NCBI GenBank assembly: GCA_030549775.1
Contig: CM060177.1
Span: 95,166,236 to 95,230,235 of the forward strand
Length of the DNA: 64,000 bases
Source: Tamarix chinensis
Taxonomy: Eukaryota > Streptophyta > Magnoliopsida > Caryophyllales > Tamaricaceae
Direction of reading: 5' to 3'
The notes beneath the pieces were generated by a model, which was not told the origin of the DNA, made no database searches, and worked only from the letters and a program-made list of their open reading frames with translations. Below, one piece after another: positions 46,901-58,600 of this stretch (position 1 is its first letter; each line of letters starts with the position of its first letter). The position numbers and the translations under genes were made by a program.

Positions 46901-47525
46901 GCAAGGTTCTCCGGTAGGTAGCTAGGATGCAGGGTGGACGGCACCTATTTTGGCTATAAAAGCCATGAATAGTGGGGAAGGGTTATGGAAGAGAGGGAGG
47001 AGGCTCGACAAGGTGGAAAAAGGGTTTTTAGGGTTGTGGGAGGATGGGAAAATGTGATACATGAACCACGGTATGAAATATAGAAAAAGGATGATGATGA
47101 TGAGAGGAGATGGAAAACGGCCATCGATGAGCAAGAGGAAGGAAGGATATACATAAATGAGTGAACAGTGAGAGCAAGTAAGGAAAAACGAAGATGAGCA
47201 TAGAGAGCAAAAGAGAGCAAGTTAGATATATAGTTTATATAATTGACGTATATGAGCAAGAGGGAAGGGAGGGGTCTTTAATGTGCAAGTTTTAGTAGCA
47301 GTTCTAGATATAACCTTTTATAAAACTTCACAACATTTCCATTTTGGTAATGGTTAATTTAAAACCGTTATGAAAACAAGAGTTGTTTTACTTTTAATAA
47401 TGGTTAATATCCAGGACCATTATTAAATCTTCCACCACATCCTCGGCTAGAAACTTTCACATTTTTATCATTATGATCAAATCATCATTTATGTGGCATC
47501 ATTAATGCTCATTCTCATAGTAGTG
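46901..47525 (-). repeat. CACTA C right subterminal zone and terminal inverted repeat
   Basis: A purine-rich stretch (46920-47270) is followed by AATGGTTAATTTAAAACCGTTAT-type inverted units at about 47346-47430 and the terminus CTCATAGTAGTG at 47514-47525. The arrangement matches the right end of element A. Confidence 0.8.
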
Positions 47526-50500
47526 GTGGATAGCAGTTTTATACCCATTGAATTTTATCTATCGAATAGTGTTTTCATAAACCAATTGATCATCGTTAAT
47601 CATATATAGATGGCTTGATTTTACAAACCAATATTTTTTAGGTAAACCAATCAATGTGATTAGAAAATGGCAAAAATGATTTTTCGACATATTCAGCCCA
47701 TTTCTTGATTAAGTAAACAAATAAATGGGTCTGGGGAAAATTTCTTTTGGATTGCTAAAACATTTCAATGTGTTAAAATTTAGGTAGAAATGCATTTGCA
47801 AGAAATTCAAAAAATAACCTAGTTGGGTAAACTACTTGATTGGAGTGGAAAAACAAAAAATTGGTTTACTAGAAACCATGTATTAAAAATGAGATATAAA
47901 TACTTATGTAAGAGATTTGATCCATAAACTAGTTGAGTAAATGAGTTGATTGGTGTGGGGAACCAATTGATCACTTCACTAGAAACCATTCAATACATGT
48001 ATATAAGTTGAGGCAAAAACAATTTTTTCAAAATAGAATACCGTAAGGGACTAGTCGAATAGTATTACAAAAACCAATTGTTGACATGATAGGGTTTTGA
48101 AAGTTTAAATTCCTTGAATTAAAAACACAACCTAGTAGATCACTTTGGAAACCAATTGACTAGTTCCGCTAAAATATTTGCAAAACAATTAGAATGTTAT
48201 GAAAGTTAAAATCAAGCAAGATTTCGTTTTAAATAAATTCTAAGGAAGATTTTAAAATACTGAAGAGTTAAACAAAGAGTCTTATGCTCAATTTCAACCT
48301 TATAAGATAGCATAAAACTTAAAGAGAAAACCTTGAAGCTAAAGTATTTAGGCATATTTGATCGATCTTCTCTTATTTTTTGGAACTTGATTACATTTCT
48401 AAATCCTTACACTTAAGATATTATCTGAATGAGTGCATATGAAATCCATATAAGAGTTGTAGTACATTCACACTTAAGAAAAAAAATTAAAATCCTCAAA
48501 TATGTTTATTATCATCAAAATAAGGACATTGACATTGATTGGCCTATAAGGTTAATAGTTATAGCAAACTCAATGATTACTTGTTCAATTGTATGCATAT
48601 TTTATACTTACAACACATTTAAAACATAACATAGTTTCCCAATCACTTTTAACATTTCAAACCATGTTATCCTTCTCCTAAACATTCCAGAATCATTCAT
48701 TAATGTATTACGTATATAAATTATGCCATATAACCAAATTATAAGCATGATCCATTCATCATTTACATCAACCTTCCAAAATTGGTCATTTTTTACCTTT
48801 CATGATTAAGCTCATGCTTAACACATGGAAAATTATTCTAATTGTTTTTATCCTTCTAAAAATTAATATATCAATAATATAACAATTTATCACTATGAAT
48901 GAATTTATTAAAAATTGTGGGAACACCATAATAAGTTGAAATATAGAACGCTTAGCTTTTCAATTATATTCATCCACAAAAATATTAAAATACTTAAGGT
49001 AAAGGAATACATTATTGCAAATCCTCAATTTACTACATCATATTGCATCTTAAATTTTATCATTTCTAAATTACCATACTTTATCAAACTTATGTTCCAG
49101 TACTATACATCAAACTCATATACTTAGGGCTAACAACATAAGAATTATTGTGTAAGCACATATTTTCTCATTCTTACTCTCTTTCCATTATATAATCCAC
49201 ATTATCATATCATAACACTCACAACATGAATTAACAACATAATGGTAAAAATATTTTAACAGACACAATCATACATAACATTTTCCATAAAATTATGTCA
49301 ACTACTTGTATTCTTACTGAAAAGGATATCGGTCTCTAAGAACGTATATCTTATCCCGAATCCTTTGAGACCTCTAAGAAATCACCTAATAAAACGTTAT
49401 CAACCATAATTATAACTTAGGGATATAAATGAAAGGCTAATATAACAAATATTTATAGAATAAAACAAAAACAAAACTCAAGGCTCGAACATGTCTTAGT
49501 AAAATTTTAAGAAATAACGGGAGATGGAATGGAAACAAGTGTTGAAGCTAAAGGGATGGAAATTGAACTAGATTCCATTTGTAAGGGGTTATGACTGACA
49601 AGGAGGGCCAAAGGTGGAGAAGGGTAAAGATGATGGGAAATGGTTGATGAGAGTGGTTGAATGGTTTGGGGTTGTTTACTTGAAAGAGTTAAAGGGTTAG
49701 GGTGGCTTTGGTGGTGTATGGCCAAGAAAATAGGGCAGGAATGATGGCGATGGCTGAATATAAGGGAATTTTTGGTGGTCATGGTTGGTGATAAGGTGAG
49801 GGGAATGACAATAATGGATGTTACTTAGGGGAAGGATCATAAGGAGGGTAGTTTCAATGGTGAAGGTTGAATGTTAAGGGGTTTTTCTTAGTGCTTATGC
49901 TTAGTGCTAAGCAGTGTGTAATCGAAATGAAGGCTAGTGCAAAGGAAAAAAGTGTTGTGGAGAGTGTCAATTCTTGGTTGTTATTTTATTTTTGTGATAG
50001 TGAGAAGGAGGAAGGGAAGGAAATAAAGTCTTCAACACTTTGACATAAATACATAGAGGAAAGAAGTAGTCGGGGCATTAAATGAGTAAAAGTTTGTATG
50101 TGTTGTATATATATATATACATGCAAATGTGTTGCATACGTGGTGAAGAATGGTAGAGGGATGCGAGAAAAGTGAGGTAATTAGGTAATATTTTTCAACA
50201 AAACATATGAAGCGAAATGTGGGAGGGAATTGTGTGATGATGAGGGTAGGTTGTAGGTTATGGAAGCATGGAAAAGGGAATATGGTCAAGGGAGTGATTC
50301 ATGCCATAAGAAGAAGGTAAAGAAATAGGAAAGGGGGAAGGAAAAAGAAAGAGTAAAAGAGAAAATAGGTTTAGGGTATGGATTAGGTTAAAATAATTGA
50401 GATTAGGATATTAGGATAATTTAATTATCAACTATCTAAGGTTAGGTTTAAGTTAAAAAAATATATTAATTCCCGAAATAAAGATTAAGATTCAGTTAAG

Positions 50501-50609
50501 GTTTAGGATTAAAGAATTAGGATAAGGTAGAAATATCAATTTTTTTTAGATTAGATTTAGGTTAAGATGTTAACTACTCAAGATAAAATTTACCTAAAAA
50601 TTGAGGTAT
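47526..50609 (-). repeat. Tekay-type LTR, minus strand, 3' truncated
   Basis: On the minus strand it starts at about 50609 with TATAATACCTCAATTTTTAG (a decayed TGTAATACCCCAAAA start). It then has a CTAAACCTAA-rich stretch, a pyrimidine-rich tract (50340-49500) and GACCGATATCCTTTTCAGTA near 49335-49315 (compare GGGATACCGGTAAG at 19.0 kb in the giant LTR). At 48200-47530 come AACCAATTGACTAGTT-type inverted motifs like those at 62.3 and 63.6-63.96 kb. It ends against CACTA C. Open frames inside are low-complexity. Confidence 0.5.
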
Positions 50610-51855
50610 TATAGTATAGGTCTAATTTAAAAACTCTAGGTGGTCTCTGGCTAAACCCGTGGAACTATTTCTCAAAACCCATTGACTACTCTTAGAATAA
50701 TTGACTTGTTTAACCAAATTGATTGACTGGTTTTAGTAGAGAACTCAAAGGTTAGCTCAGCCTAACTAATCAACTTGTTTATCAAAACTAATCGATTATT
50801 TTGTCCAGTGAGTTGATCTACTTCTTTTATCCTTGATATGATTTAAGATTTGATGATATGATATACACGATTCTTAAATGTTGACAACACACATCTTGAC
50901 ATGAATTAACTTATATAGTGAATGAACTGATATGATTAATTCATAGTATCATTGATAAATACCTTTGGAAGAAGTTAATGGGTGAATAAGAATATGTATG
51001 TTATGATGCTTATATTAAATGACATATTCTAGACTCTTGGCATAAATGGATTAACCTTAAGAATAGTTTAAGCTTGGATAAGTGTTAATGGAATTTCCAT
51101 TATATTTTTAGATGGCAATTATGGTTAAGATTTAATGGTCATCCAAATGTGGTGTTTTAGTTGTTATATGGGTCATATGTGATAACAAAACCTTAGAGAA
51201 TAACACAATAATAACTCAAAGTGAAAGATAATTTAATAGTACGTAGGTCTAGATTATCTTATCTTCAATTAGCTAACAGAGGTTAGTATACTTTTGGGTG
51301 TTAATTGGTGTATTTTGGATTACCTTTTGGTGGGATCCTCATAGATCCTAGTGTCTTACCTATTATAGACATTGATTCTTTACTTGGAGGTATCAGTACT
51401 AAAGGGTCTAGTCCTTAGGTGGTTTATTAGCTTTGAATAGAATTTATATTCATTAGTGATTACATAACTTTGGCAAGATGTTTTTTACATTGGTGGTTAC
51501 TTGACTTTGATCACACTTAATTTCCTCATATTTTGATAGTCTCCTATGGTATTTGAGACTATGGAGTGGTAATCAATCCATTGCTTAAAATGGAACAATG
51601 GATTATAAATAGAGAAACTAGTAGATTATGTAACTTAAAATATGGAATATATGGGAAATTCATGTAAGTGGAATATAGAGGATTCTTGTGAGTTACTGAA
51701 ATAACTTGATTGATTTAATCTATGATTTCTATCCATGATATCTATATTATGATGATCATCATATTGAGTTCTAAATTGTCTATGCTAATATAGTATGAAA
51801 TCCTAATGCATTTTATGATCATGATAATGCTTGTATGTCTAATTGTATAGTGCAA
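50610..51855 (+). repeat. 5' LTR of gypsy-3, left part, interrupted by CACTA B
   Basis: About 200 bases (50625-50820) match 63800-64000 in the 3' LTR of gypsy-3 closely: GGTCTCTGGCTAAACCCGTG against GGTCTCTTGTTAAACCCATG, and GGTTTTAGTAGAGAACTCAA against AGTTTTGGTAGAGAAATCTA. The block 51270-51600 also resembles the giant LTR near 20.3-20.5 kb. The LTR resumes at 56803 on the far side of the CACTA element. Its true start left of 50610 is hidden by the opposite-strand LTR there. Confidence 0.7.
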
Positions 51856-51899
51856 CACTAGTACACAAATTAGATTAAATGATGACTAGATTTTAATTA

Positions 51900-52260
51900 A
51901 ATTTCCATCTAATTCATTGCCTAGTAACAAAAAACATGGACGGAGTAATTTGTAAATTTAAGTGGGTTGTATACATGGAGATTTTAACTTATAATAGCTA
52001 TGTACACCCTTAATAAGAGAGGTAAATAATGGTTAAGGGTAAGCATAAAGGTCATAAATTAAACACTGTGTATATCTAATAGTGCAAAGGAGAATATTGA
52101 GTGATTATAAGGTAAACCTATCGTGCATATCCTTAACAATAAGGATAAATATTTTTAAGGAAATTGACGGTGGTTTGACCTTATAATGGTTATGTATTCT
52201 CTTCTACACTATTAGATATATATGATAGTTTTAACTTATAACTGTCATGTATATCCTTCC
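51900..52260 (+). repeat. CACTA B left subterminal repeats
   Basis: Units such as TATAATAGCTATGTACACC, TATAATGGTTATGTATTCTC, CTATCGTGCATATCC and TATAACTGTCATGTATATCC occur in both orientations. Confidence 0.7.
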
Positions 52261-52799
52261 CCCATTTCTTATTTTGTTATTTTTTAACCTAGAACTGACC
52301 AAATGTTTTCACTTTATCTCTCAATATCTAGATAGTGTTATTTAAAATGACAAAGCTTTGCAACCACCATTAGCTTTTTGTCTTCTCTTTGCCAAATTTC
52401 TTGCTCACATCTTTGCCTTTCTCTCTCTATTCATAGTATATTCATTATTCTTTATTTTTCATTTTCTTTGAAGTTTAAGCATTTTGTATAATTTTCTCCT
52501 TATTTCTAAATTTATCTTGTGTTATTTCTTATTTGAACCTCTATAGTGTATTTCATTATTATTTGTTTATTATACTATATATGATGTTTTAGTATATATA
52601 TGTATACAATATATTGTTAGTTTTTGTGTTGATATGTTTTTTCAAGATATATTATCATATTATATAATTTTAGAAAAAGAGTATATAAATGAGATTACCT
52701 TAGCAATTAAACATTCAAAAGATACTTTGCAAATATCTTGCCCATGTATAGATTGTTGAAATATGATAAGGTGAGGGTTAAATGAGATAAGATATTATC

Positions 52800-53170
52800 T
52801 CATTATCTTTGGAACTAATAATAGTTATACTAGGTGCATATGGCAAGGAGAGCCACTTCTCAATGAATCTAGTGTGGTTGACCATGATGATGTTGAAGTT
52901 GCTGATAATTTTGCTTACATGAAGGACCTAGCCAAAAATGTTGAATAACATTTTAGAGACCATCTAGAAGTATTTGAAAAGTTAGTTAATGATTCGTAGA
53001 TTCCTCTGTATAATGGTTGTACTAAATTTACAAAATTATCCGATGTGTTATGAATAAACAATTTGATGTACGGTAGTGGATGGAGTAATAAAAGATTCAC
53101 TTCTCATCTTGAGCTCTTGAAAGAAATGCTTTTGAATGACAATGTTCTTTTGATAAATAAGGTTCAAATG
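52800..53170 (+). pseudogene. CACTA B TNP2 transposase fragment (N-terminal region)
   Basis: The plus strand reads ESSVVDHDDVEVADNFAYMK, DLAKNVE, a stop, HFRDHLEVFEKLVNDS, a stop, then IPLYNGCTKFTKLSDVL and, after another stop, INNLMYGSGWSNKRFTSHLE with LLKEMLLNDNVLL. The PLY-x-GCTKF-x-KLS and NGWS-x-x-x-F-x-x-L-L-x-L-L-K-E-M-L-P blocks are typical of TNP2 upstream of the catalytic region. The frame then leaves the transposase and passes to the second gene, so the catalytic part has been deleted. Confidence 0.85.
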
Positions 53171-54540
53171 AACTTTTGACATACACTTTGGGCACTCAAG
53201 ATTATGGTGGCCAATGTAAGACATATGATTAGGGGTTCAACCTATCTAAGGTATTTGGATGTCTCCCTAGTTATCGCCCTTTAAAGGAAAAACATGAATG
53301 TATAGAGAAAGAAATTTTAGCATGAAGGGAATCATCAGAGGTAATCCTTAGAAGGTTGGATAGTATATTCTCAAGTTCACAATGTCCAATTCAACCCTCC
53401 ACATCTAGTGTCTATAGACTCTTTCCAAAACTTAATGAGGTAATATACTACACTACACTCTATGTACTTAAATGTTTTTTTTTTCATAACTAGAGTCATT
53501 TAGCTATTAATTACTGTAGGATTAGTATTATTGTGACTTGCAAGTATAGAAAATGCTAGTGTATTTATTGAGTTCAAATTAACCCATCATACTCTGCCAT
53601 TGAGGGTTGATAAAGTTTGGGTCTCAATTTATATTTTCTTCTAGCCATACTTAATGGACTCAGTGCCACTTGATGTGGCATATACTTTTGAAGAAGAGGA
53701 TATACCAGTACTATGCTTACTAGTGGAGTTGGACAAGTAATCTTATAATTATTAAGGATGAGGTCATCCAAATTATTAAAATTTTATATTACATTCTTGT
53801 TACTTAAGTGATAATATACAATCTAATAGTTGTTCAATCCACTTTTTCTTACTCAAGCATTTATATTCTTTCAAAAAATATTAGTAAGAGTGAAAAAGGC
53901 TATGGAGTATGTAGATGCCCAGAAATCCTTAAGAATGAAAATAATAATCAAGCGTTATGAACTATCACCTCAATTTAGGTTGCTTTAGACATGGCACTTT
54001 CATTAAATTGTAGTTCTATTAGGATTCCTCTTTTAGCTGATTTGCACTTGAAATCGGAAGGTGTCAATATTTTGATAGGGGTAAAAAAACATCCTACATT
54101 TGTTACTAGGTGAAATGTTACAGTGTCAACATAAAATTACATGTATGAGGTAATTTAAATCATTTCACATTTGACCTTATTTTAGTTATTAGCGGGATGG
54201 TGATGTTGATATTAAAAATTTATTCTTTCATGGTGGTATGTTCTTAAAATATAATTTATTATCTGATGTCCTAGATGGGTCTAATGTATATAGATATCTA
54301 TGTTTACACACGATCTCTAATGAAAATGATAATATGAAATATGTTCTATATGTGGAAAACTTGATGAAGAGGGATCTATAATCCGTCTTGTTTGCTCCAT
54401 TTTCCTTTGACATAGATTGGGTACAAGTGATATTGCAACCATCTTCAAGGACCACATATTAGATGAATTCAATTGATGAAAATCCTTGTTCTGATCCAAA
54501 ATCTCATGTGGAAAGGTATATATTTATCTATATAATGATA
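53171..54540 (+). pseudogene. CACTA B second gene (TNPA/Ulp1-like), first part
   Basis: Pieces in order: an ALGTQDYGGQ block and VFGCLPSYRPLKEKHECIEK (about 53185-53310), the latter like the coiled-coil lead-in of Ptta proteins. VPLDVAYTFEEEDIPVLCLL with VELDK (about 53660-53740) parallels the D-A-P-L-P exon of element C. ENLMKRD, a stop, then FAPFSFDIDWVQVILQPSSR with TTY and MNSIDENPCSDPKSHVERYI (54355-54520) is the Ulp1-like domain around its catalytic His region. Introns and stops separate them. The gene is broken by a GC-rich insert after 54540. Confidence 0.7.
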
Positions 54541-54566
54541 TTAATTAGAATCACACACACACACAT

Positions 54567-55561
54567 TGAAACGAACCCGACTAGCCGGATCGTACTTGAT
54601 CCGTTAAACGGGGGTCGGGAACGTACTCTTTTCCCCTTGAACCGAAGTAATCTCCGAGCCAGACGTTGATACTTCAACGGATTTGTGCGCGAGTTTAACA
54701 AGAAAACCCAAGAAATTTCATTCCAAAAACCTCCACCCTTACAAGCAAACCCCGCCTGTTATATATGACGGAAATTGAACACCGACATAAAGGGAGAGGG
54801 GGCAAGGGTGAGAAAACGGTTGACCTAAGGCCTCAGATTTGGTGTCAGGGACAAGATCCGGGGTAGGCAAAGGTGGAAGTGCGTCGATGGTGACCAGCAA
54901 CGGTCGACGACAGGGCTGAACAGAGAAAAGGAGTCAAGCCACCAGGAGAGGAACAAAAGGAAAAAAGGTGATTAGCACTCCCCGAGGAAGAAGAGAGCTT
55001 AAATAGGTGGGTAACTAGGGCACGGGGGGTCACCCGCCGACTAGGCCGAAACTTGGGCCTAGGCTCAAGTTTTGGTTCAGTCCAACTTAGCTTAAAAGGA
55101 GGTTAACATAATTCTCCTATTTTCATTAGACTCAAGAGGAGATTATAACGGGATAATACCGATCCTGAATCCAATGCAAATAGGGAAACAAGGACTAAGT
55201 TACCCATACTCATTTAGTCTCGGGGGCGGCCATTGACAACCAACTCCGCCTAACCCGAGACTATCAATGGGATTTTCAAAAATTAGGGTAAAATCATCAT
55301 CGGCCACTACACACACCCTAAAAAAATATTAATGTTCATGATTACACAAGTTACACATTCAAGCTTAATTAATTACAAAAACACAGTTCAAAAGTGCTTC
55401 CGCCCATGCTTGTTGCCTCCACTCCTCAATCTGGCTTCGGATCCCAACTTACCCTGAAGATGGAAAACGTGGAATTATATGAGTGAGGAGACAACAGGAT
55501 ATGATTACCAAAAAGTAAAAGGAGAGGAGTGGTTGATGAAGTGCGGTCCGTATCACACACG
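54567..55561. mobile_element. GC-rich insertion (about 1 kb) in CACTA B, candidate solo LTR
   Basis: This stretch has a base composition unlike everything else in the window, with many CpG sites. It splits the Ulp1-like gene between the substrate-binding and catalytic-cysteine exons. It starts TGAAACGAACCCGACTAGCC and ends TCCGTATCACACACG. The five bases cacat occur on both sides (54562-54566 and 55562-55566), but both lie in CA-rich sequence, so this could be chance. No coding sequence or primer binding site is visible. A solo LTR of an unrelated, younger family is the most likely explanation. Confidence 0.5.
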
Positions 55562-56120
55562 CACATAATGTTTTTAAATATATGGCTACTATATCAATTA
55601 GGTCCCTCAAGACTTATTTCAACTCCCTATATATCTTCAAAAATAATTTAAGGTTTGTAGTTTTTCATTCATTTAAGAATCATTGTCATTTAATATTATA
55701 TATTTATTATGAGAAACTAATAATATAATGTAATTATTATTTTATTTTTTAGTGTCCACAATAATAAGATATTATAAGTTGTGAATACAATGTCATGATA
55801 CTTATGAAGGAAAGCATTTGCAAACATTAGATGGGGTAAAGAGAAGTATGTATTTACATTGTTTATTTCATATTAATTATGTTTATCTATATACATTAAT
55901 ACTAATATGGTGTTTTCAATACTTTTTAGGTGTAACAATATCATGACCTTATTAATTATAAAAATAACAAGATTAATAAAGTTAAGAAAAAATTGTTAGA
56001 TTTTATTACAAGTTTTTATGATGATCATGTGTATAATCATCTACATCTTTGATTTTTTGTGCATAGAGTGTAAATATGAATGAGAAAGAATTTTTTATAA
56101 GGCTTTGTATGCAATGTATA
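55562..56120 (+). pseudogene. CACTA B second gene, Ulp1-like catalytic-cysteine exon and 3' end
   Basis: At about 55748-55850 the plus strand reads CPQ, two stops, DII, then SCEYNVMILMKESICKH. This matches the CPxQ-x-G-x-x-x-C-G-x-Y-V-M-x-x-M block of plant CACTA Ulp1-like domains; the Gly after the catalytic Cys is Glu here. A short exon follows near 55930-56010 and the gene ends before the subterminal repeats. Confidence 0.65.
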
Positions 56121-56269
56121 TAATAAAATTATATAATTGTTTATTTTAGCTTCCTATTGTTTTAGATCAAGCAAATAATTATGATGCTAGTGAAATCATC
56201 ATTAAAACATTTATAGGTTTTCTAGAGGAAAAATGTGGTAGGGTAATGATAGTAATATTCTTTAAAATA

Positions 56270-56796
56270 TATATATATAAGGCATACATTTTGGTTATAT
56301 ATAAACCCCACCGTGTATTACCATTCCATAGAGAATACATGATAGTTCGGATGTACAACCACTGTGTATTGTAACATGATAGACAGGCATGGTGGTTCTG
56401 TGTCCCGACCACCCTATATTCTCTATCGCACTATAACACACAAAAGTTTTGCATCCCAACTGTGATGTTATATCTATCTCATTGGTGGTATAAATGGAAG
56501 GTTTTACATATAACCACCGTATATTTTCCCTTTCAACAGTCCAACTGGGAGTTATTTTGGATATACACAATGGGTTTGATTTATAACAGTCGTATCTATT
56601 AAATATACATGATTGTGTTTTTAATTAAAATAATGTATAAAATATGAAACCTATGATTTTTGAGCCAAATTTAGATAATTATATAGTAGTTTTTAGCACT
56701 GTTGTATACATTTTATATGATGATTGATTAGGCGGAATTAATGAGCCACCAAATATACAACTTTGTTAACCATCGCATATAAGTTTTTTTGTAGTG
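56270..56796 (+). repeat. CACTA B right subterminal repeats and terminal inverted repeat
   Basis: At least seven units resemble ACCACYGTGTATTRYA (for example near 56308, 56358, 56408 and 56512) and its complement, then the terminus AAGTTTTTTTGTAGTG at 56781-56796. Confidence 0.8.
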
Positions 56797-56802
56797 GTGC
56801 AA

Positions 56803-57219
56803 GCATGAGATGTGTTGAACATGATTTCCATAATGTGTCTTAGCCTTACATTCTTGTTACTCTCATTAAGTAGATAACTTGGCTTACTTAGTCTGTAACA
56901 TATTTATGTGTCTATTTGTTTAGTCACCTACTCAATCCCGCAAGCAAAATACCTTGTATAGGTTTTTAATTTTTTTTGACAAGTTGCCTACCCTTTTTGG
57001 GGCTTTGGGGAATGATAATATGGAAACCCAAACATTCTTGTAGTTCCTTAATGGTAAGTGCAGTGGTAACACTCATTTTCTCTTCATATATATATGGTAT
57101 TTTCTACTAAGATGTTTTAGAACATTTTTTTTTGTTATCTAAAAATGGAGTTGTTATAGGTTGTATCAAATATTTGTTTTAAAACCATTTCATTTTGAAT
57201 ATTTTTAGTAGATACCACA
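56803..57219 (+). repeat. 5' LTR of gypsy-3, right part
   Basis: The LTR end near GATACCACA at 57211-57219 is followed by ACT and the primer binding site, the usual Tekay arrangement. It continues the LTR interrupted by CACTA B. Confidence 0.6.
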
Positions 57220-57221
57220 AC

Positions 57222-57235
57222 TTGGTATCAAAGTT
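57222..57235 (+). other. Primer binding site of gypsy-3
   Basis: TTGGTATCAAAGTT matches the initiator tRNA-Met complement (TGGTATCAGAG) with one mismatch in the core. Confidence 0.75.
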
Positions 57236-57479
57236 TTTTTTTTGAAAATTTCTGCACTTTTATACATTTAGAGTCGATGCCACAAGTTGAATGAACAATT
57301 TTCCAACTATTTTGAGTATTTGACTAAAAGTCCAAGTAATTTCAAACCCAAAAATGTCCATAAGTAAAAATGGATTGGGAAGGTGTTATCGATAACTTAT
57401 ATGTTAATTTGTTGTTTGAGTCTTATTAGTCAATAAATTGGTAGCTTCTCATTAGTTATAGTCCTTAGAATATGATGAT

Positions 57480-58600
57480 TTCTAAGTGCAATTAGGAGCA
57501 CATTGAGCCATTGATGGAGAATATCGATTCCTACATGGAGGGCTAGATTTGAGCTCCATAGTCTTTGTCACCACCACAATACTAGTACCAGCACCAATTT
57601 TGAGAGAATGGCTCAAAAGGATGGAGCATAATCATTTACTAATTTTTTAGGGTCAGGAGGACCCTAGCATCATAGAGAGATAGATTAAGGACTTCAAAAG
57701 GACCTTTACAACTTGTGATTTCCCCTTTGTATAAGAGGGTTAATATGGTTGTGTATTACTTAAGGGGTTGAGTAAACACATAGTGGAGAAGCATCTAGCA
57801 TAGTGATGTAAAACCTACTACTTAAGGACCCTTCATTGAGGTAGCTTAAGCTAGATTCTACCTCACTCATCTGCATACGAGGAAGTATAAGGAGTTAATA
57901 GATCTTCAATGGAGGAGCATGTTGATGAAGGGTTATTGTATGAGGTTCGTTAACTTAGACAAGTTTGCTCTTAAGGTAGAGGCTAGTGAGGCAATGGAGG
58001 TCCACCATTTCAAGATTGGCTTGGGGATCGGGTACCAAGAGTTTTTTATTAGAGTTTTCTTTCCAAACAAGGTTGGAATGTATGAAATAGGCCTTGAAGG
58101 AATCTTAGTTTATTTAAGTTTGGTTGGGGTAAGAGGAAGTTTTAGAATCACTAGTGTCCCGACACTCAGAAGAATATTTACTCTAGATGTAGTATACCAT
58201 ATACGTATGGTAAGAGTATGGGGTGAGCACCTCAATCAGAAGAAAAGTGTGGGGGACGTTTTTAGGCGAGGCATTACTAATGCAAGAGTTGTGAATCAGA
58301 TCATCTAAAGGTGGATTGTGAAGGTAATAAGATGAATTGCCACAATTGTGGTATAATAGGATATATGCTTTATAAGTGTCACATTATAGTCAGTAGTGTT
58401 AATTAGAGCCAATCTCGAGCTGAGAGCGTCAGATTAATTCAGTAGCAAAAATAAGCTCAGAGACTTCCTCCATCACTAGCTAGTGTTATCTATTGTACCA
58501 TTTAGTTTAGGAGTTAGAAACCCCATATGTTTCAACAAGATTAGGGTTTAGGTAGTGTTATAAGATTTCCTTCAGGAAGGCACTTGAATGTGATAAGCTA
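57480..58600 (+). pseudogene. gypsy-3 gag with zinc knuckle
   Basis: Readable pieces are VTTTILVPAPILREWLKRME (about 57570-57630), the Tekay-type E-R-F-x-x-x-x-P-P-x-F lead, then FKRTFTTCDFPFV, LRQVCS and the zinc knuckle CHNCGIIGYMLYKCH at 58338-58382. In the knuckle the ligand His of C-x2-C-x4-H-x4-C is Tyr, so metal binding is probably lost. The open frame at 57919-58308 is a shifted reading of the same gag in its middle part and not a separate protein. Confidence 0.78.

Larger units (their letters stand above)
37600..47525 (-). mobile_element. CACTA (En/Spm) element C, nearly full length (about 9.9 kb)
   Basis: The right end is clear: on the minus strand 47525 starts CACTACTATGAGAATGAGC. 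Both flanks carry subterminal repeats built on TTTAATAAYGGTT (37620-37960 and 47340-47440). Between them lie, on the minus strand, a TNP2-type transposase (45740-41800) and a second gene (41400-38296) that begins like TNPA/Ptta proteins and ends in a Ulp1-like protease domain. This is the classic plant CACTA gene order. The left end cannot be fixed to the base; it lies between about 37575 and 37620. A solo LTR interrupts the transposase. Confidence 0.88.
51856..56796 (+). mobile_element. CACTA element B (4.9 kb, plus strand, internally deleted)
   Basis: The left end reads CACTAGTACACAAATTAGAT. The right end on the minus strand reads CACTACAAAAAAACTTATAT. Subterminal repeats with TATAACYGTCATGTAT-like units lie inside both ends. 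It carries the TNP2 start region and a Ulp1-like second gene on the plus strand, but most of the transposase is gone. The six bases gtgcaa flank both ends (51850-51855 and 56797-56802), although CACTA elements normally duplicate only three. It lies inside the 5' LTR of gypsy-3. Confidence 0.78.

Noticed and set aside
57919..58308. 129-codon frame as an independent gene
   Set aside because: It sits within the gag of gypsy-3 and reads as a shifted phase of it.
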